Positions 10,991 to 28,880 are shown, counted from the stretch's first letter. The stretch: DNA of 64,000 bases from Diphasiastrum complanatum (GCA_029204225.1 CM055093.1:32685777-32749776); one strand, 5' to 3'. A program made the numbers and translations. Notes: generated by a model from the letters alone, not told the origin.

Positions 10991-11859
10991 GACAGTGTCA
11001 GAGCCTTCCTCTTGCTGCTAGTGCATCTTCTTCCTTGCTTCGTTGTGCTTCAGGATCCGACAATCCTTTATGTCGTGATTTGATCTTTTACAATACCTGC
11101 AAAAGAGTTTGGTCTTGGATGATTGTTGACTGTGCTGCTGCTATTGTTGTTGTGTTGAGACTGGCTGCTCAGCCTGGCTGCTCCGACTGGCTGCTCCGCC
11201 TTCGCCTTCTTGTCCTTGAAGTTCTTCTTCTTCTTGGACTGCTTCTTATTAGAGTACAATGCCATTGACTTGGTACTCTTTGTGGATAAGCTTTTTCTCT
11301 TGACTTCTTTTTGCAATAGGCTTGTTGTCAGCTTCTGGAGAGACAACGTGGGAGTATTGCTCAGAAGCAATACTAGGTTGTCATAGAAGGATGGAAGACT
11401 GGCGAGAAGAGACATTGTTGAGTTTTCTTCTGAAATAGGAGAACCTATGGCAACAAGTTGATTCAACAACTGTTTGAATTCGTTCAGGTGATCGCTGACT
11501 GAGGTGCCTTCGCTCATCTTGAGTGTGAGTACCTTCTTTCTCAGAAAAAGACGAGTCGATACATCTGAAGTCTCATAGATACTTGTAAGAATATCCCACG
11601 CTTTTTTGGAGGTGGTTTTGTTTGATACGTGAGCAATCTGAGTGTCTTTCAGATTCAAGGATACAATGGCAAGTGCTTTGCCTTTCTTTGCTTCCCAAGC
11701 TGGAAGCAGTTCAAGTTCTACTAGTATGGCTATAAAACCGTTAACGTATCCCCATAGCTCCTTCTCGATTAAGATCATCCTTATCTTAAACTTCCACATG
11801 TGGAAGTCATCTCCGTTGAACTTGTTGATCAGGCAGATCTTTGAGGCTGAACCTTCCAT
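10991..11859 (-). pseudogene. Copia-1 gag
   Basis: Open from 11892 to 11068, starting with ATG at 11859 (MEGSASKICL). I chose that start because copia gag proteins begin close to an L-x-x-F-N-G-x-x-F-x-x-W-K block, here NKFNGDDFHMWKF. DUF4219/UBN2-type gag features follow (LIEKELWGYV, then SDHLNEFKQLLNQL and LLASLPSFYDNLV). After a stop, a nucleocapsid knuckle FCRYCKRSNHDIKDC (C-x2-C-x4-H-x4-C) lies near 11100-11055. Gag lies just downstream of the PBS. It is the best-preserved part of this element. Confidence 0.85.
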
Positions 11860-11969
11860 TGTAATCGAGGAACAGAGATTGAACACAAACAAAAAGAACT
11901 AGCTCTATAGAACAAGAACGTATTAAGTTCTATTAAGAATTCTAAACTCTAGTAATCCAATAAACTAGT

Positions 11970-11981
11970 GCTCTGATACCA
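11970..11981 (-). promoter_or_regulatory. Copia-1 primer-binding site
   Basis: The minus strand reads TGGTATCAGAGC, the standard plant copia site complementary to the 3' end of initiator methionine tRNA. It lies five bases inside the LTR edge at 11986 and upstream of gag, fixing both the orientation and the LTR boundary. Confidence 0.9.
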
Positions 11982-11985
11982 TTTT

Positions 11986-12545
11986 TGTTGGTGTGATGAA
12001 GCTTTTGAATGAAGTCCCAACCAACAAGAGAAAGACAATGAACACTATGAAGATCAATGATAACTGTGTTTGATAGGATCGTGGATTACTTAGAGAGCGG
12101 AGATTACGAGCTGTTCTTTTGTGTTAAAAAGATTATCAGTGTAGGAGTCTTAGACAACCGTGAAAGAGAGATTGTAGAAAGATTAGGCATCTAAGACAGC
12201 CATGCAATCCTCTAATATTGATAACCTGATTATGAAGAGAATGTGGAAATAATTCAGGCATCAGACACGACCATACATTCTTCTTTATGTTGATGTTTGT
12301 GTAAGAGGAGTGAGAGTTCATTTCTTTCAACAAGAATGTAAAAGATATAAAACAGTAGCAAATCTGTATAATAAAGTTGTAGTAACAACAATCAGACCAC
12401 AATACAATTGCGTTGATAAGCACGTGATCCTACTCACAGGCTCTTAAGCGATCTTGTAAATGAATAGCTAGAATAATGCAAGATCTTCCTGTTGCTATAA
12501 ATTTAAATGAGCGATTGAAGATAGACATAAGACATCAGAGATTAG
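11986..12545 (-). mobile_element. Copia-1 5' LTR (inner part)
   Basis: On the minus strand this ends with CA next to the primer-binding site. It matches 2125-2576 (to 12437) and 7045-7160 (12443-12545), so it joins the two separated parts of the 3' LTR in the original order. Similarity stops near 12545. Beyond it, 12590-12720 contains 'gtaccaaa' words related to the 2.7-4.5 kb array, so U3 is truncated or diverged. Confidence 0.75.
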
Positions 12546-13500
12546 CAACGAAAAGAAAAGTTATTTGAAACAAATATAGAGTACCAAATATATATCTTAC
12601 ACAAGTTTTCATAAGTACCAAATAGAAAATGAATAGTTGTTTATAGGCTTTTATAAGTACCAAAAGTCCCAAAAGTAGATTTGATTAGTGCTCCAAAAGT
12701 TTATGTACTTTATGTTGGTCTAGGAAAATATGTCTACTACATACCAAACGAAGATGATTACAAGTGCAACTAGAAAGTAAAAAATCTATAGGGAACCAAA
12801 GTTACAAGAAAAATGTTCTGCAACTAGCAAGCAACATGTAACCTCTCATTACCTAGGAATAATTTGCTATATGAGTTTGAAAATAATGTATTATCTTCGC
12901 ACATGAAGTTGTTCTTGTAACAAATCAACTTTTTTAACAAAATAGATTGGAAACCTAGCTATCTGGTAAGTGAGCTATTGTTTTTGGAGTACAATCAAAT
13001 AATGTCATATTTACATTCTCACCAGTTGAAGTGTTGAAGAGTGACATTTTTTTTTATGAGCATTCATAAACATGTATGTTGTATACTTACTATGAATAGA
13101 ACAGTTTGCAAAGAAATCTTTGCAATTTTAACATAGTAACATGCGCCTTAGAGTTTCTCATAGAAATTGATAAAATGCAATTTATTTTAGTGGTTTTTTA
13201 ATTTTGAAACTTGAATCTAGGTCACATGCTTCATATAGTATTTCTTTGGTGTTATGTCATTGACAAAATGATGCATCAATCTAAACTATGCTCCTATTTT
13301 TTAATGCCTTTTTCTTTATTTCAATATAGGGGATGTAGTACTATTATTAAATGAGGCAATATTATCTTTTAATAACTATGCATTGACAGTGCTTTGATTT
13401 TCCACGTACCATAACACCAAAGAAATTAGATATTTGAGTAAAGAAATGATCTTGCTTTGTCAAGAGGGACTTGAAAAACTCATCTTATCATGAGTACTAT
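12546..13500. other. AT-rich non-coding, weak GTACC repeats
   Basis: No gene is seen. The first 200 bp hold scattered 'gtacca' words in reverse orientation to the array at 2.7-4.5 kb. The rest is AT-rich with stops in every frame. Confidence 0.6.
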
Positions 13501-14930
<1,430 letters not shown>

Positions 14931-14939
14931 AGGTCTTCT

Positions 14940-15559
14940 TGGCGCACTCTTGAAATGCTCTCCTTTCGTGTTGGCTAACTCCTAGGCTGCACAATTTTAC
15001 TCGTACAAACTCTTCTCGAATCAAATGCACGGAGGATATAATCGGAACAGAATAATACAGCCTACCTATAGGCTACAGCAGTATCATACAGGAGCAGACC
15101 AATTCACGTAACCAGCTCTCGAGAATAAAGCAAAAAACAAGGCACAAAGCACAATCACAAACACTAACACGAACCAGGTACATGATGCATGAAGAAAAAA
15201 AAAACTGGGTTGCACACGGCACTGACTTCCATGCCAGGCCTGCCACGGCAAAGTAGGAAAGGCGAGAGTGAGCGCCGCTCGCATCATGCTTCCTGGGCCC
15301 GGGCCCAGTTTCCTTTCCTTGTGCTCTAAAGAATAGTAGTAGCAGTCGTACTAGTACTGATACATAAGTGCTGTAATGAACTAGGCAGTCGCCCATCACA
15401 CCACCCTCTCACTATCTCTCCCCCCTCCCTCTCTGTCTGTCTCGAGGCAGCTCGATAGCTTAACCGCCCGCATGAGGGTCGCAGCTGCAGGAGCTACCAT
15501 CTTCCGATCTTGCCTCTGATTTTGTGTGCCCCACGCGCTCGCTCTCTCTCTCGCTTGCC

Positions 15560-15594
<35 letters not shown>

Positions 15595-15990
15595 AGACAA
15601 ACACGCGCACATATATGCATACAGCTTCTCGGAAAAAGAGAGTGACTTTCTCCACCGTACGATCTTCATTGACTACCACGTGGCATGCATCCGACGGAGG
15701 ATCGGAGAGATTTGCAGGCATCCAACGGTGGAGCTTGAAAGTTCTCCTGGCTACGAAAACCTGGCCCGTCTCTCTGAAAATGAGAGACAAAGGGGGGCCC
15801 CAAGTGCATGTATTGTCGCTGCTTTTGCAACATCGAGGCTTGGCTTTCTCGTGCTTTATTATTGCAACAAAATAACCAACCTTTGTAGTGGGGGGGGGAG
15901 GTGTATTTCTCACTCACATCCACCTAAGATTTGTAGAGAATCCCAACTCATCCAACAACTTCTAGAAGCCTACAATTCCAAGATTCCATA
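14940..15990. other. GC-rich island with G-box, possible promoter or 5' UTR
   Basis: Base composition rises sharply against the AT-rich surroundings, with a pyrimidine-rich tract (15542-15594) of the kind common in plant 5' UTRs. A perfect CCACGTGG G-box at 15676-15683 is followed at once by CATGCAT (RY-like). Frames are open on both strands because stops are scarce, but none resembles a protein I know and no splice pattern stands out. It may be a promoter or untranslated exon of a lost or non-coding transcript, or a fragment copied from a gene by a transposon. Confidence 0.35.
15542..15594. repeat. Interrupted (CT)n microsatellite
   Basis: An imperfect CT tract with a few interruptions inside the GC-rich island. 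Confidence 0.9.
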
Positions 15991-15999
15991 CATCCCCTA

Positions 16000-20218
<4,219 letters not shown>

Positions 20219-21370
20219 ATCAAAATATATTTAACTTTAATGTTGTAGCGGTGCTTCTAACATATGAACTATGTAAAAGACCACCCACTTTGCAAACATG
20301 TACCATCATTCAGACTTCAAGGCTATGACGTAATAGGAAGAAAAAGCCTAAGAATTTACTACAACACCCATCGTGATTTCTGATGTCATTTCCAATGAAT
20401 AATAGCACTTTTAATTCTTTTTTAATAAGCACAGACATCGCAATATCATCAAAGTCTGACGGCTGCAAAATCGTTGCAAATTGAGAACTTCATGTGATGG
20501 ACTTGCCAGACACGAATATGACCATCGAATGTCACAATCTGACAATCATATGGATGGGAAATTCCACATGGACATCACAATCTGACATCTACATAGCTAT
20601 CAGATCGATTCTCTAAATCAAATCTATCCATACAATTTAGGTTTGAACTAGTTTAGGGTTGTAGCTCCCCTTTAAAATCAAGATTCATTTCAAGAAAAAG
20701 TAAATGATTTGAAGATCAAGCTATTAGAGTTGAGATTAAATCACCATTCTTGCTTGCAACCTCCCTTCTCGCTTGATCCAAAGTTATGACTTCCTATTCC
20801 TTGTGTCCTAGTTGTAGTGGCATCTTTTTGCAGTCTGTCTTTTTTGTGCTTTGGATTTGACTTTTACTATGTTCTACTCATGCCTTGAATGCCAATGGGG
20901 TTTGGGTGTCCTATATCGGAACGATTGTCATACTGAATCACGATGATTGTCTTATCCACATGCACATATGTTTACTTATTTCTTTTGTGTCAAATTCCAC
21001 AGTGAGAATTTTTAATGACTAGTATTAACAATCCATAATTTAAGTTCTATGGATTGTTCAAACCATTTCACAAATAAGTTATCTCCAGAAGAATGTTGAC
21101 ACAAAAAATACAATATATCTATAACAACCCTCCCCTTACGATTTCTTATGATATTCCCTTATGTATCTATGTTGTGATAGGGATTAGTGAATGACTCTTC
21201 AGAACGGAGGATATGGAGCCACATGTGAGGGTTCATAATCCTCGCCTTGACTAAAAACAAGTTTTTTAACTATACTTTTTGCACATGAATTAGTGATGCA
21301 AAAAACATCCAAAACATACTCTCCTTTGGAAAATTGACAATTCTAGCTTGGTTTGTGAAAAAAAATTTGT
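20219..21370. other. AT-rich non-coding
   Basis: No gene is seen. 20450-20610 shares the 'caatctgac' words noted at 17.6-18.0 kb. Confidence 0.5.
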
Positions 21371-21798
21371 TGCACATTGTAATTCACACGTCTGAGAGAA
21401 TAGTTCCACATATGTAGATCAAACTTAGGTAGGTTAGATCTTGATCATAGAGGTAGGCAAGTCAATTTGGTCATAATTCCTTAGATCTAGGATCAGATTC
21501 CATGAATCTAGGAAGTTGGTGAGCAATCTAACCACCATGGTTGGTAGACCTAATAATTAGGTCAAGATGATTGAGTAGGTGTACTGATTGATGATGTGGC
21601 ACCTGAACACGTGCTGGATTGTGGATTTAATCTTCACTCCAACTCACTCGAATTCATTTCATGAGAACCAGTATACTATGTAAATATTCTCTCTACAATA
21701 GCATGCAATCTTACTCGCACAAGTCAAACAGTCTGTGCAATACATCGACTTGAAGCAGAAGTAGGATCGACTTCGTCAATGTCTATGACATTGACTCC
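21370..21798. mobile_element. Possible copia LTR remnant
   Basis: The order of blocks 'ggttagatc', 'ttggtcataattcc', 'agttggtgagcaatctaacc' and 'aggattaggtca'-like sequence resembles the 3' LTR of the copia at 47304-47560 ('ggttagatcac', 'ttggtcataatttc', 'agttggttgatcaacctagcc'). No coding sequence flanks it, so at best it is a solo LTR. Confidence 0.35.
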
Positions 21799-21961
21799 CT
21801 AGATGATCTACTTCTGAAGCTACCGTTCAAGCTTTATGGCTGGTCAAAGTTTTCTAGGAAAGTCAAATATTGCTTCTGTGCGACAGAAGCGATATTTGGC
21901 TTTTCTAGAAACTTTAACTGGCCATAACATCTGAATGCTAGCTCAAAAGTAGGTCGTCTAG
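21799..21961. repeat. Long near-perfect hairpin, about 80-bp arms and 3-nt loop
   Basis: The left arm 21799-21879 pairs with the right arm 21883-21961 along its whole length. The inner 40 bp (TGGTCAAAGTTTTCTAGG...TTGCTTCTGT against its inverted partner) has only a few mismatches. The outer half pairs through CTAGATGATCTACTTCTGA with a modest internal mismatch zone. The loop is three bases. This could be a small foldback transposon, an inverted duplication or a precursor of small RNAs. Nothing in the sequence proves transcription. Confidence 0.8.
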
Positions 21962-24500
21962 CATACCATTGCATAGCACTTTCCAACGGTATAATTTTGT
22001 CTCAATCGGAGCTACGGTTAGAAAGTTATACTACTTTTAGTGATAATTGCATATTATACTATGAATAACATGTCATGCTTGCGGGAATGCTTGCGGGTTG
22101 CACCCGACACCGAATTATAGCATTATTAAGAAAAAAAGAATTTCAATTTTAATGAGCTACGTTAAATAGATTTCAAATTTGAGTGTTTTGATTGGTCCAT
22201 GTGTAAGCAAAATTTGAGAAAAAATATAAAGAGAATCTTTACAAAGGGTCTTTTTTGGATTTAGAACTCCTCTAATGCCTCATGCATACATCAAGCACAC
22301 GTACATGCATATGTCTCAATGAGAGTGTTTGGGTCCTCTCAAGGTCATTAGTTACAAACTGGCTTTGACATGGAATTAAATCGAGGCGTAACCAACAATC
22401 TCGAATATCGGGGGCCATTCTATCATATTAGGACTATTCCAAATCCTTAATTGAATATGGTCGTAACATTATTGCCCCCTTAAACAAGTTATGTCCTCAG
22501 AACGATAAAGAGAAGACATGGAATTATTCCTTAAGATTTCAATTTTTACCCAAGAATCATTATTCTTAGTCTGATTTTTCCATCTTGAATAAGTACTCCT
22601 GGATGTAACAATTTTTCAATTGCTTATCTCCACACAAGAAGACTAACTCAAAATCCAAAGATACATTAAGCTATATCTCTCCTAAATGGGTTGATCTACT
22701 CCAAAATAAAAGGCATCACCTTCATGTAGTCTCCAATTACACGAACCATTGGGTGAGTCAACTCTTTATTTAGAGATTAAGTCCGAAAGCTGAAAATATT
22801 CCATTTAAATCATAGTCTAAAATCTGTCCATAATTTCTTGCATAGAATAATGCTTATTGGTACATATCAATCTTCGAATATCCAAATATTCTAAGATTCA
22901 ACAATTTAATCAACCAAAATCTCTAGGAGATCCATCAAGTCTCAAACAATTGTAACTCAATCCATTATTAGAGGCATAACCCCATTTCTAACATCTCATC
23001 AATCCATCTAAATCTCAATAGATTTAACTGTCTCCTAGACTCTGGAGATGTAGATTGAACTCGTACAACAACTCAATAAAGTAAGCAAAAATAATTCACT
23101 TTACAAGAAATGCCTATGAGATCCATAGGTCTCAATAAAATACTGGAGTAAAGAGATTTAGACTTACAAAATGATGATCTGAAATATCAACTCATTTAGT
23201 AGACTGAGAATTACTCAACATACTTAAGAATCAACACATTTCCTGATTATCCTCTAATTAAGTATCCATTTATGGTCCATCAATCACAAATAGTTAGATT
23301 CTTATGATTCGTCAACAATAATTCTCTAGAATTTCAAACTATACTTAAATTCTATAGAATACCAGAGTTTATGTCTAATACACAACTTGGGAAAGACATA
23401 AGAATAATTCTAAAATCTTTTCCACTCTGGAGATACTGGACTTTAAAAATATTTCTCAAAGTGGATTCTTAACCAAAATGTGAGCTATCCAAATTCCAAA
23501 GCCATCAATTAATCAAAGACAAAAAGCATACCAAAATGGTATTAATAATTGTCACCATCCACCAAAAACTTCAGATTACTATCTAGAACTGAATTCTAGA
23601 TATCCAAAAATCTGCTAAATTCCCTGAAAATTCATTCATCATTCTTGGAATCATTAAGATCTGTTATCCAACTGAGCTCTCCAAGATACAACCACCAATG
23701 AATTGAGTCTAATCGTCAATTGAGAAATACTTTACCAAGAATTTATGTATACTCTATGCACATAATTTTACTGATGAATCCAAATGACTCACAAATCATG
23801 CGTCTCATAAGCAATATAACTTAAAACAAACTGTTTCTGGTGAATTATCTTCACACTGTCTATTTTACCAATTAACTTTTCACATGAATAATCCAATCAC
23901 TCAAGTTAATTCCAAGATTCATAAATGTCCAGGTGCAAATTGTACCAATACAACACCACATTTAGATCCTTATCCAAATCACTTTTAAGTTAACCAATAA
24001 ATCTTTCATAGCAAGGTCTGTTAATTCTACAAGTAATTGTCCAACACAATACTTGATCATATGCTTATGTTCACTGACTAGGTTAAGTGCACCAAATAAC
24101 CCTAGTAACTAGGAATACATAGTAGATTCATACAAAATTTATCGTGCACACATGAGAATAATCTCACTATGACCCAATACATAAACACATCACTATTTGA
24201 ATCTTCACAAGATCCACAAGAGTGATTGGATGCTTGCTTAACAATCTATTGCAAAAACTAGACACAATAAATTGATCTAGAATGGCAATTTTACATTTAA
24301 CAAGTAAGAACAATAAAAAAGCATTGATCATTAATAAAATCCAAGTCCACACATGTGAACCACAGCTTGTTGTATGGCCTGTAGACAGAGAATGAGAGCA
24401 ATATCACTTTGGTTGCATTTAGATCACAAACACACAATACAAAATTGTAGTAGCTGGAGATTTTCCAATGAGCTCCAAAAATTTTCTAAGTGTTCAATAT
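21962..24500. other. AT-rich non-coding
   Basis: 2.5 kb of strongly AT-rich DNA with stops in all frames and no recognisable motif. It may be the decayed 3' part of the gypsy element that starts at 24.5 kb, whose RT breaks off there. Confidence 0.5.
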
Positions 24501-24512
24501 GGAGAGAGTCTC

Positions 24513-25890
24513 CTACATAGTGACAACATTAAGTTTTTTAAAGTCGACACAGATGCGAAGTTTTCCATTTTTCTTAGGAACGATGACGATTGCAGAGACC
24601 CAATCAGTATGTACGAATTCATAGATAAATCCTGCATCTAACAAGCATTGTAATTCTTCTTTGATTTTGGCATTGTAGATCGGATTACATCTGTAGTGAC
24701 AACTAGCAGTTGGTCTCGCACCCAGTTTAAGGACAATACAGTGCATAACTACTTGGGGAGAGACTCCTTTCATGTCTTTATAGGACAAAGCAAAGACATG
24801 TTGATATTTGCACAAAAGCTTCTCAAGCCTTCTACGTTGTTCCCGATTGAGATGAGCCTCGACGTGGACAATGTATTCGTTACTTTCATTGGGCTCACTC
24901 AAGGAGAGAGTGATGGTTTGGGCAGGGCCTTTGTAGGGTGAATTACATTTGGCTCTCGTTGAGCTTGTGGTAGTTGGTGGATGGTCACATCCTCGATCGT
25001 ATAGTCTTTAAAATATGCAAGCACATCATGTGCTGGGGATTCAAAGGGGGCCTTGTCTTTCAACTATCTGGATGGTGATTTGGGAGGTTCGGGGATTGGC
25101 GTATGAGCAGATGTGATATCGAAAACCTCCCTAGTAGTTGTAAGGTCTCCAGGCGGATTTGAATGGATTTTTGCATCTTTTCTTTCATGGTATGGCCACG
25201 AGGTTGTGGCTTCGTAGGACGTGAGGTGTGCGAATGAGAAAGTGGTGGCACATCATGGAGGATCTCGTCATCGATTTAAAAAATTGTTTTTTTCCTCACT
25301 GAGGTCCCATGGATAATTTGGTTGTTTGACATGGTATAGCTCGGTATTAGGTTTTTCGACCGTAACTTTGACAACTGGTTCCACTTTGGATGAATACTGC
25401 GGGAAGGCTTTGAGTGGAAGTACCTCCATGCAGTTGAGGATCTGAATATCATAAATGTCCAAATCTTCTGGACAATTTTGAGTTCGTAAGACATTGTCAT
25501 CATCTACGAATAAATTTTTTGATTCATCAGTAGGTAGCCATGCAACATTTAACAACTCAGATTGTGTGGAAGAATTTTAATAAAATTGATATTAATGATA
25601 GGTGTGTCTAGATTAGAAAACTGTTCGTTATCAACCAGAGGAGTATAGGTAAAATCATCCTAATGTTGAGCACAATAATCAGCATTCAGACAATCAATGG
25701 TAGCCAAACTGTGACTCCAGTTTATAATATCGGTAGATTCAACATAATGACCTTTTTCTTGGGTGGACTGGTATGGCTCAAACACTGAATTAGTAGTAGA
25801 TGATCCCTTGTCGTGAAAACGTCCCAGCTGAATCAATGGTAACAGAGCTATCTCTATTACCAAAGGTGACTCGTCCTTTTCTCTAGTCAT
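24513..25890 (-). pseudogene. Gypsy-2 pol fragment, spacer and RT N-terminus
   Basis: The frame 24902-24513 has the start of a Ty3/gypsy reverse transcriptase: LCKYQHVFALSYKDMKG, then VMHCIVLKLGARP, Y-R-C-N-P, L-L-D-A-G-F-I-Y, and PKKNGKLRICVDFKKLN. It stops right after the L-N of that motif, so the catalytic Y-x-D-D is missing. Upstream on the same strand, 25555-25268 and pieces to 25890 (DESPLVIEIALLPL, NVAWLPTDESKN, DIQILNCMEVLPL) form the protease-RT linker region seen in such elements. It is truncated at the RT end and joined at about 25890 to a copia integrase. Confidence 0.7.
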
Positions 25891-27240
25891 GAATGACTCT
25901 TGCATTGGTGAGCCATGGGCAACCTCTTCACGTAATAGGCTATGGCAGTAGCTTCTGTCCAGAACTTTGCAGGTAGGTGTGCTTGATGTAGCATTGATTT
26001 GGCTGAGTTGAGAAGATTTCGGTTCTTCCTTTTTGCAATCCCATTCTGTTGAGGTGAATAGGAAGTAGTGAGCTGTCTTTTGATGCCATGTTCAGCCAGG
26101 TAGTCACATCTCGTTGGAGATGTATTCGCCGCCACCATCAATTCGAAGTGCCTTCATTGTGTCTCAGCCATGGCCTTGAATCTCTTGAAGCATTCAAAGG
26201 CTTCAGATTTGTGCTTAGTGAACATGACTGTAGACCATCTAGAGTAATCATCTATGAAAGTGATAAAATAGACTGCATCTCCTAAGGATGGAGTTGCTAT
26301 GTACAAGATCTAATACATGCCTTGATTTGATGGAATGTGATTTTGGAAACTTGCTTCTAGAGTGCTTCCCATAGATGCATGATTCACAAAAGAAAGATTT
26401 CCTATTTGATGAAGATGAGAAATTCAAATCATCAACTAAATTATTACAAAGCATATAAGAAAGTAATCTTTTATTCATGTATCCAAATCGACTATGCCAC
26501 AGAATAGCACTTCACATTTTCATTAGAGATACTAGCTAATGCAACTGAGTTAGAAAGTAGGTAAAGGTTTCCAACTCTAGTGTATGTAGTCAGAGGAGTA
26601 TTTTTCTTGAGTATTGTACACTGCTCAGATGAGAAACTAACAGTGTAGTCCTCATCAGTTATCTTAGAGACTGAAACAGGTTCTTTGATAGCTGAGGAAC
26701 GTGAAGGACGTTGGGAACACAACTGGATAGATTCTTGTTGAATGTGACCTTGACTGTTCCTTTGCCCTCCATGCGTATGGTGCTTGCATCTCCGGGGTAG
26801 ATAAATTGGTCTCTATTGTAATCTGTGTACTCCATAAACCATTCCTTGCGATGTGTTGGGTAGCGTCACTGTCTAGGTACCAGCTATCACAATCTTCGTT
26901 GCTACTGTTGTAAGCCATTAACAAATGTGTATCTTGCTCCTTGAAGTCTTTCACGTTGGAGGAGTCTGGCTGCTACTGTTGGTGTTGTTTTTTTGACTCA
27001 TTACAGATCCTGATGTGACATTCCTTGATGTCGTGATTAGCTCTTTTGCAATATTTGCAAAAGAGCTTCTTCCATGATCCACCATGCTGAGTATATGCGT
27101 GAGGCTTCTGTTGTTGCTACTGCACTTGATTCTTGCCCTTGGAATGATCTTTCTTCTTGGTGTATAGAGCCATGGATTTGTCTTTGATGGATAGGCTGCT
27201 AGTCTTTCTGGCTCTCTCGTTCTAATCAGCTGCTAGATGC
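25891..27240 (-). pseudogene. Copia-2 fragment: zinc knuckle, protease, GAG-pre-INT, integrase
   Basis: Minus-strand pieces in copia order. The knuckle FCKYCKRANHDIKEC (C-x2-C-x4-H-x4-C) lies near 27065-27020. The protease reads WYLDSDATQHIA near 26880, so the usual D-S-G is D-S-D. The GAG-pre-integrase block includes FFCESCIYGKHSRSKF near 26390. The integrase second half reads SPQQNGIAKRKNRNLL and LPAKFWTEATAIAYYVK, from 26141. The element breaks off inside integrase at about 25895, where gypsy sequence resumes. RT, RNase H and most of gag are absent. Confidence 0.75.
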
Positions 27241-27299
27241 AAAAACAGTCTAATAGACAGCTTATGCTAAAGATAATCATAGCTTTACGTGTTCTAATT

Positions 27300-28533
27300 G
27301 TCCAACAGGATCTTAAAAATCAAATCATACTCTAAAATGAGAGTACAATCCACCGAAGAGATTACAGATGGTTTGTGTGTGGTACTACTGAAATCAGATG
27401 TGAAGTATAGTTATGAAATAATGGAAGAGTAGTATGATATTGCGAGTTCCTCAGGCGTCAAAGATAGCCATCGTCTAATCAAAAACTGAGGAGTCATAGT
27501 CGTCCGTGTTCTGATCAGAGTGAGTATACAAGCGCGATCAAACAACAACGAAAGTGCATTCAATCACAACAAGCATTCATCTATGTTGTACACAGATAAA
27601 AAACATGCTACTTCTATATTACACTAAAGCACAACACAAATAGCAATTACAACCAAAAATTGACGGCGTAATTGGGAGGCTCAAATAATAAATCTCATGG
27701 ACGGAGCAACCACTAATCTGTGCTTCGATGATCTATTTATAGATTTCATCCGTGTATTAATTACATTGAATGTTTGTCACCTAATCAGGAAAGCCATTGT
27801 ACTTGGAAGTATATGGCTTTTGTGACAACTGTACATAGTGTATAAGATCAACAAATCAGTATCATTGATGCGGACAAGGATGTCGCAAAATCTCTCACTT
27901 TTATTTTACGTGAAGTGGTTTTCTCTCACTTCGCAAATTACGGGAAGTGGCTGGGAATGTTCCTCATTCATTTTAGACGACCTTCGACATTTTTCTCTCT
28001 CTTCAGGTTTTTGCGAAAAAGCCGAAGGTGTCCTAAATAAGTTTAAGGCGCTCTTAGAAAGTTGAAGGTGCCCTCAAAAAAACGAAGATCTCTGTAACAG
28101 TTTGGCTTTCTCACGCTTTTCGAAAAAAAATGAAGAAGCCGAAGGTAGCTTTAAAACAACTTGAAGGTGCCCTTAAAAAGTTGGCGAAGGTGCCTTAAAC
28201 AGTTTAACTATTAAAAATAGAGGACCTTCTAGAATTTATCTTTTTTCGCATTTTTTGAAAAAATGTGAAAACTTCCGAAGGTGCTGAAAAATAGTTAAAC
28301 TTTTGAACTGCGAACAAGTTTGACTTCTTCAAAATAGTTGAACGGAAGAAGTTGAAGGTAGTATTACATTTTTTGAAAAAGTGCGAAAAATGCGAACATT
28401 GTGCGACACTTAGTGTATTTCTGCAGGCTGTTCAAAAAGTAATGTAAATCTGCAGACTTGTTCTAAATGCAAGTTTGTGGAAGTCCTTGAAGATGGCCAA
28501 GTCTTCAATGACGTCTCGTTATTATATTTAACA
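27300..28533 (-). mobile_element. Copia-2 5' LTR region with minisatellite
   Basis: The minus-strand sequence starts TGTTAAATATAATAACG at 28533. It contains CTGCAGAAATACAC and, between 28400 and 27950, a loose minisatellite of 'cgaaggtgcc' and 'ttgcgaaaaa' words. A TATA box follows (minus TATAAATAGATCA, about 27731-27742). The downstream LTR edge and the primer-binding site cannot be found, so the inner boundary is approximate. Gypsy-like gag sequence begins just outside 28533. Confidence 0.55.
27731..27742 (-). promoter_or_regulatory. LTR TATA box
   Basis: The minus strand reads TATAAATAGATC in the expected part of a copia LTR, about 800 bp from its U3 start. Confidence 0.4.
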
Positions 28534-28599
28534 TATCAACTCAAATTTATAATGGGATTGGTTACCCTTTGCTGGCGATCAGTCAGAAGCTCGTTGTAG

Positions 28600-28880
28600 A
28601 CATTCTTCAAGTAATTGGCTATCTAAGCTATGATTCACCAAGGAGGCAATTGTGGGCTTAATTTCCAACAAGATCAATGGTGTAGGGATCAATGAAGTGC
28701 AAAGCTGGTTGTGGTGCAGGTTGGTTAACGACAAACTGTTGACGTGGTTGGTACTGATTTGGTGCAGTTGGTCGTGGTTGGTACACCCATGTTCGTGGCA
28801 TGGGCTTTTGTGGAGGGTAGGGGCAGTATTCTTGATACATGGGTCAGGGTGCTAATGGATAATGATTTTTTAGTTGAGAT
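28600..28880 (-). pseudogene. Gypsy-2 gag-like fragment
   Basis: The frame 28840-28658 is rich in Pro, Gln and Tyr (YCPYPPQKPMPRTW, QPRPTAPNQYQPRQQF), the composition of the linker before the nucleocapsid knuckle in many plant gypsy gag proteins. It is followed by FIDPYTID. Orientation matches the gypsy pol pieces at 24.5-25.9 kb, from which it is separated by the copia-2 insertion. No knuckle is visible. Confidence 0.4.

Noticed and set aside
15073-15923. Several overlapping minus and plus ORFs in the GC-rich island
   Set aside because: Stops are rare there because of base composition; none resembles a protein and they contradict one another.
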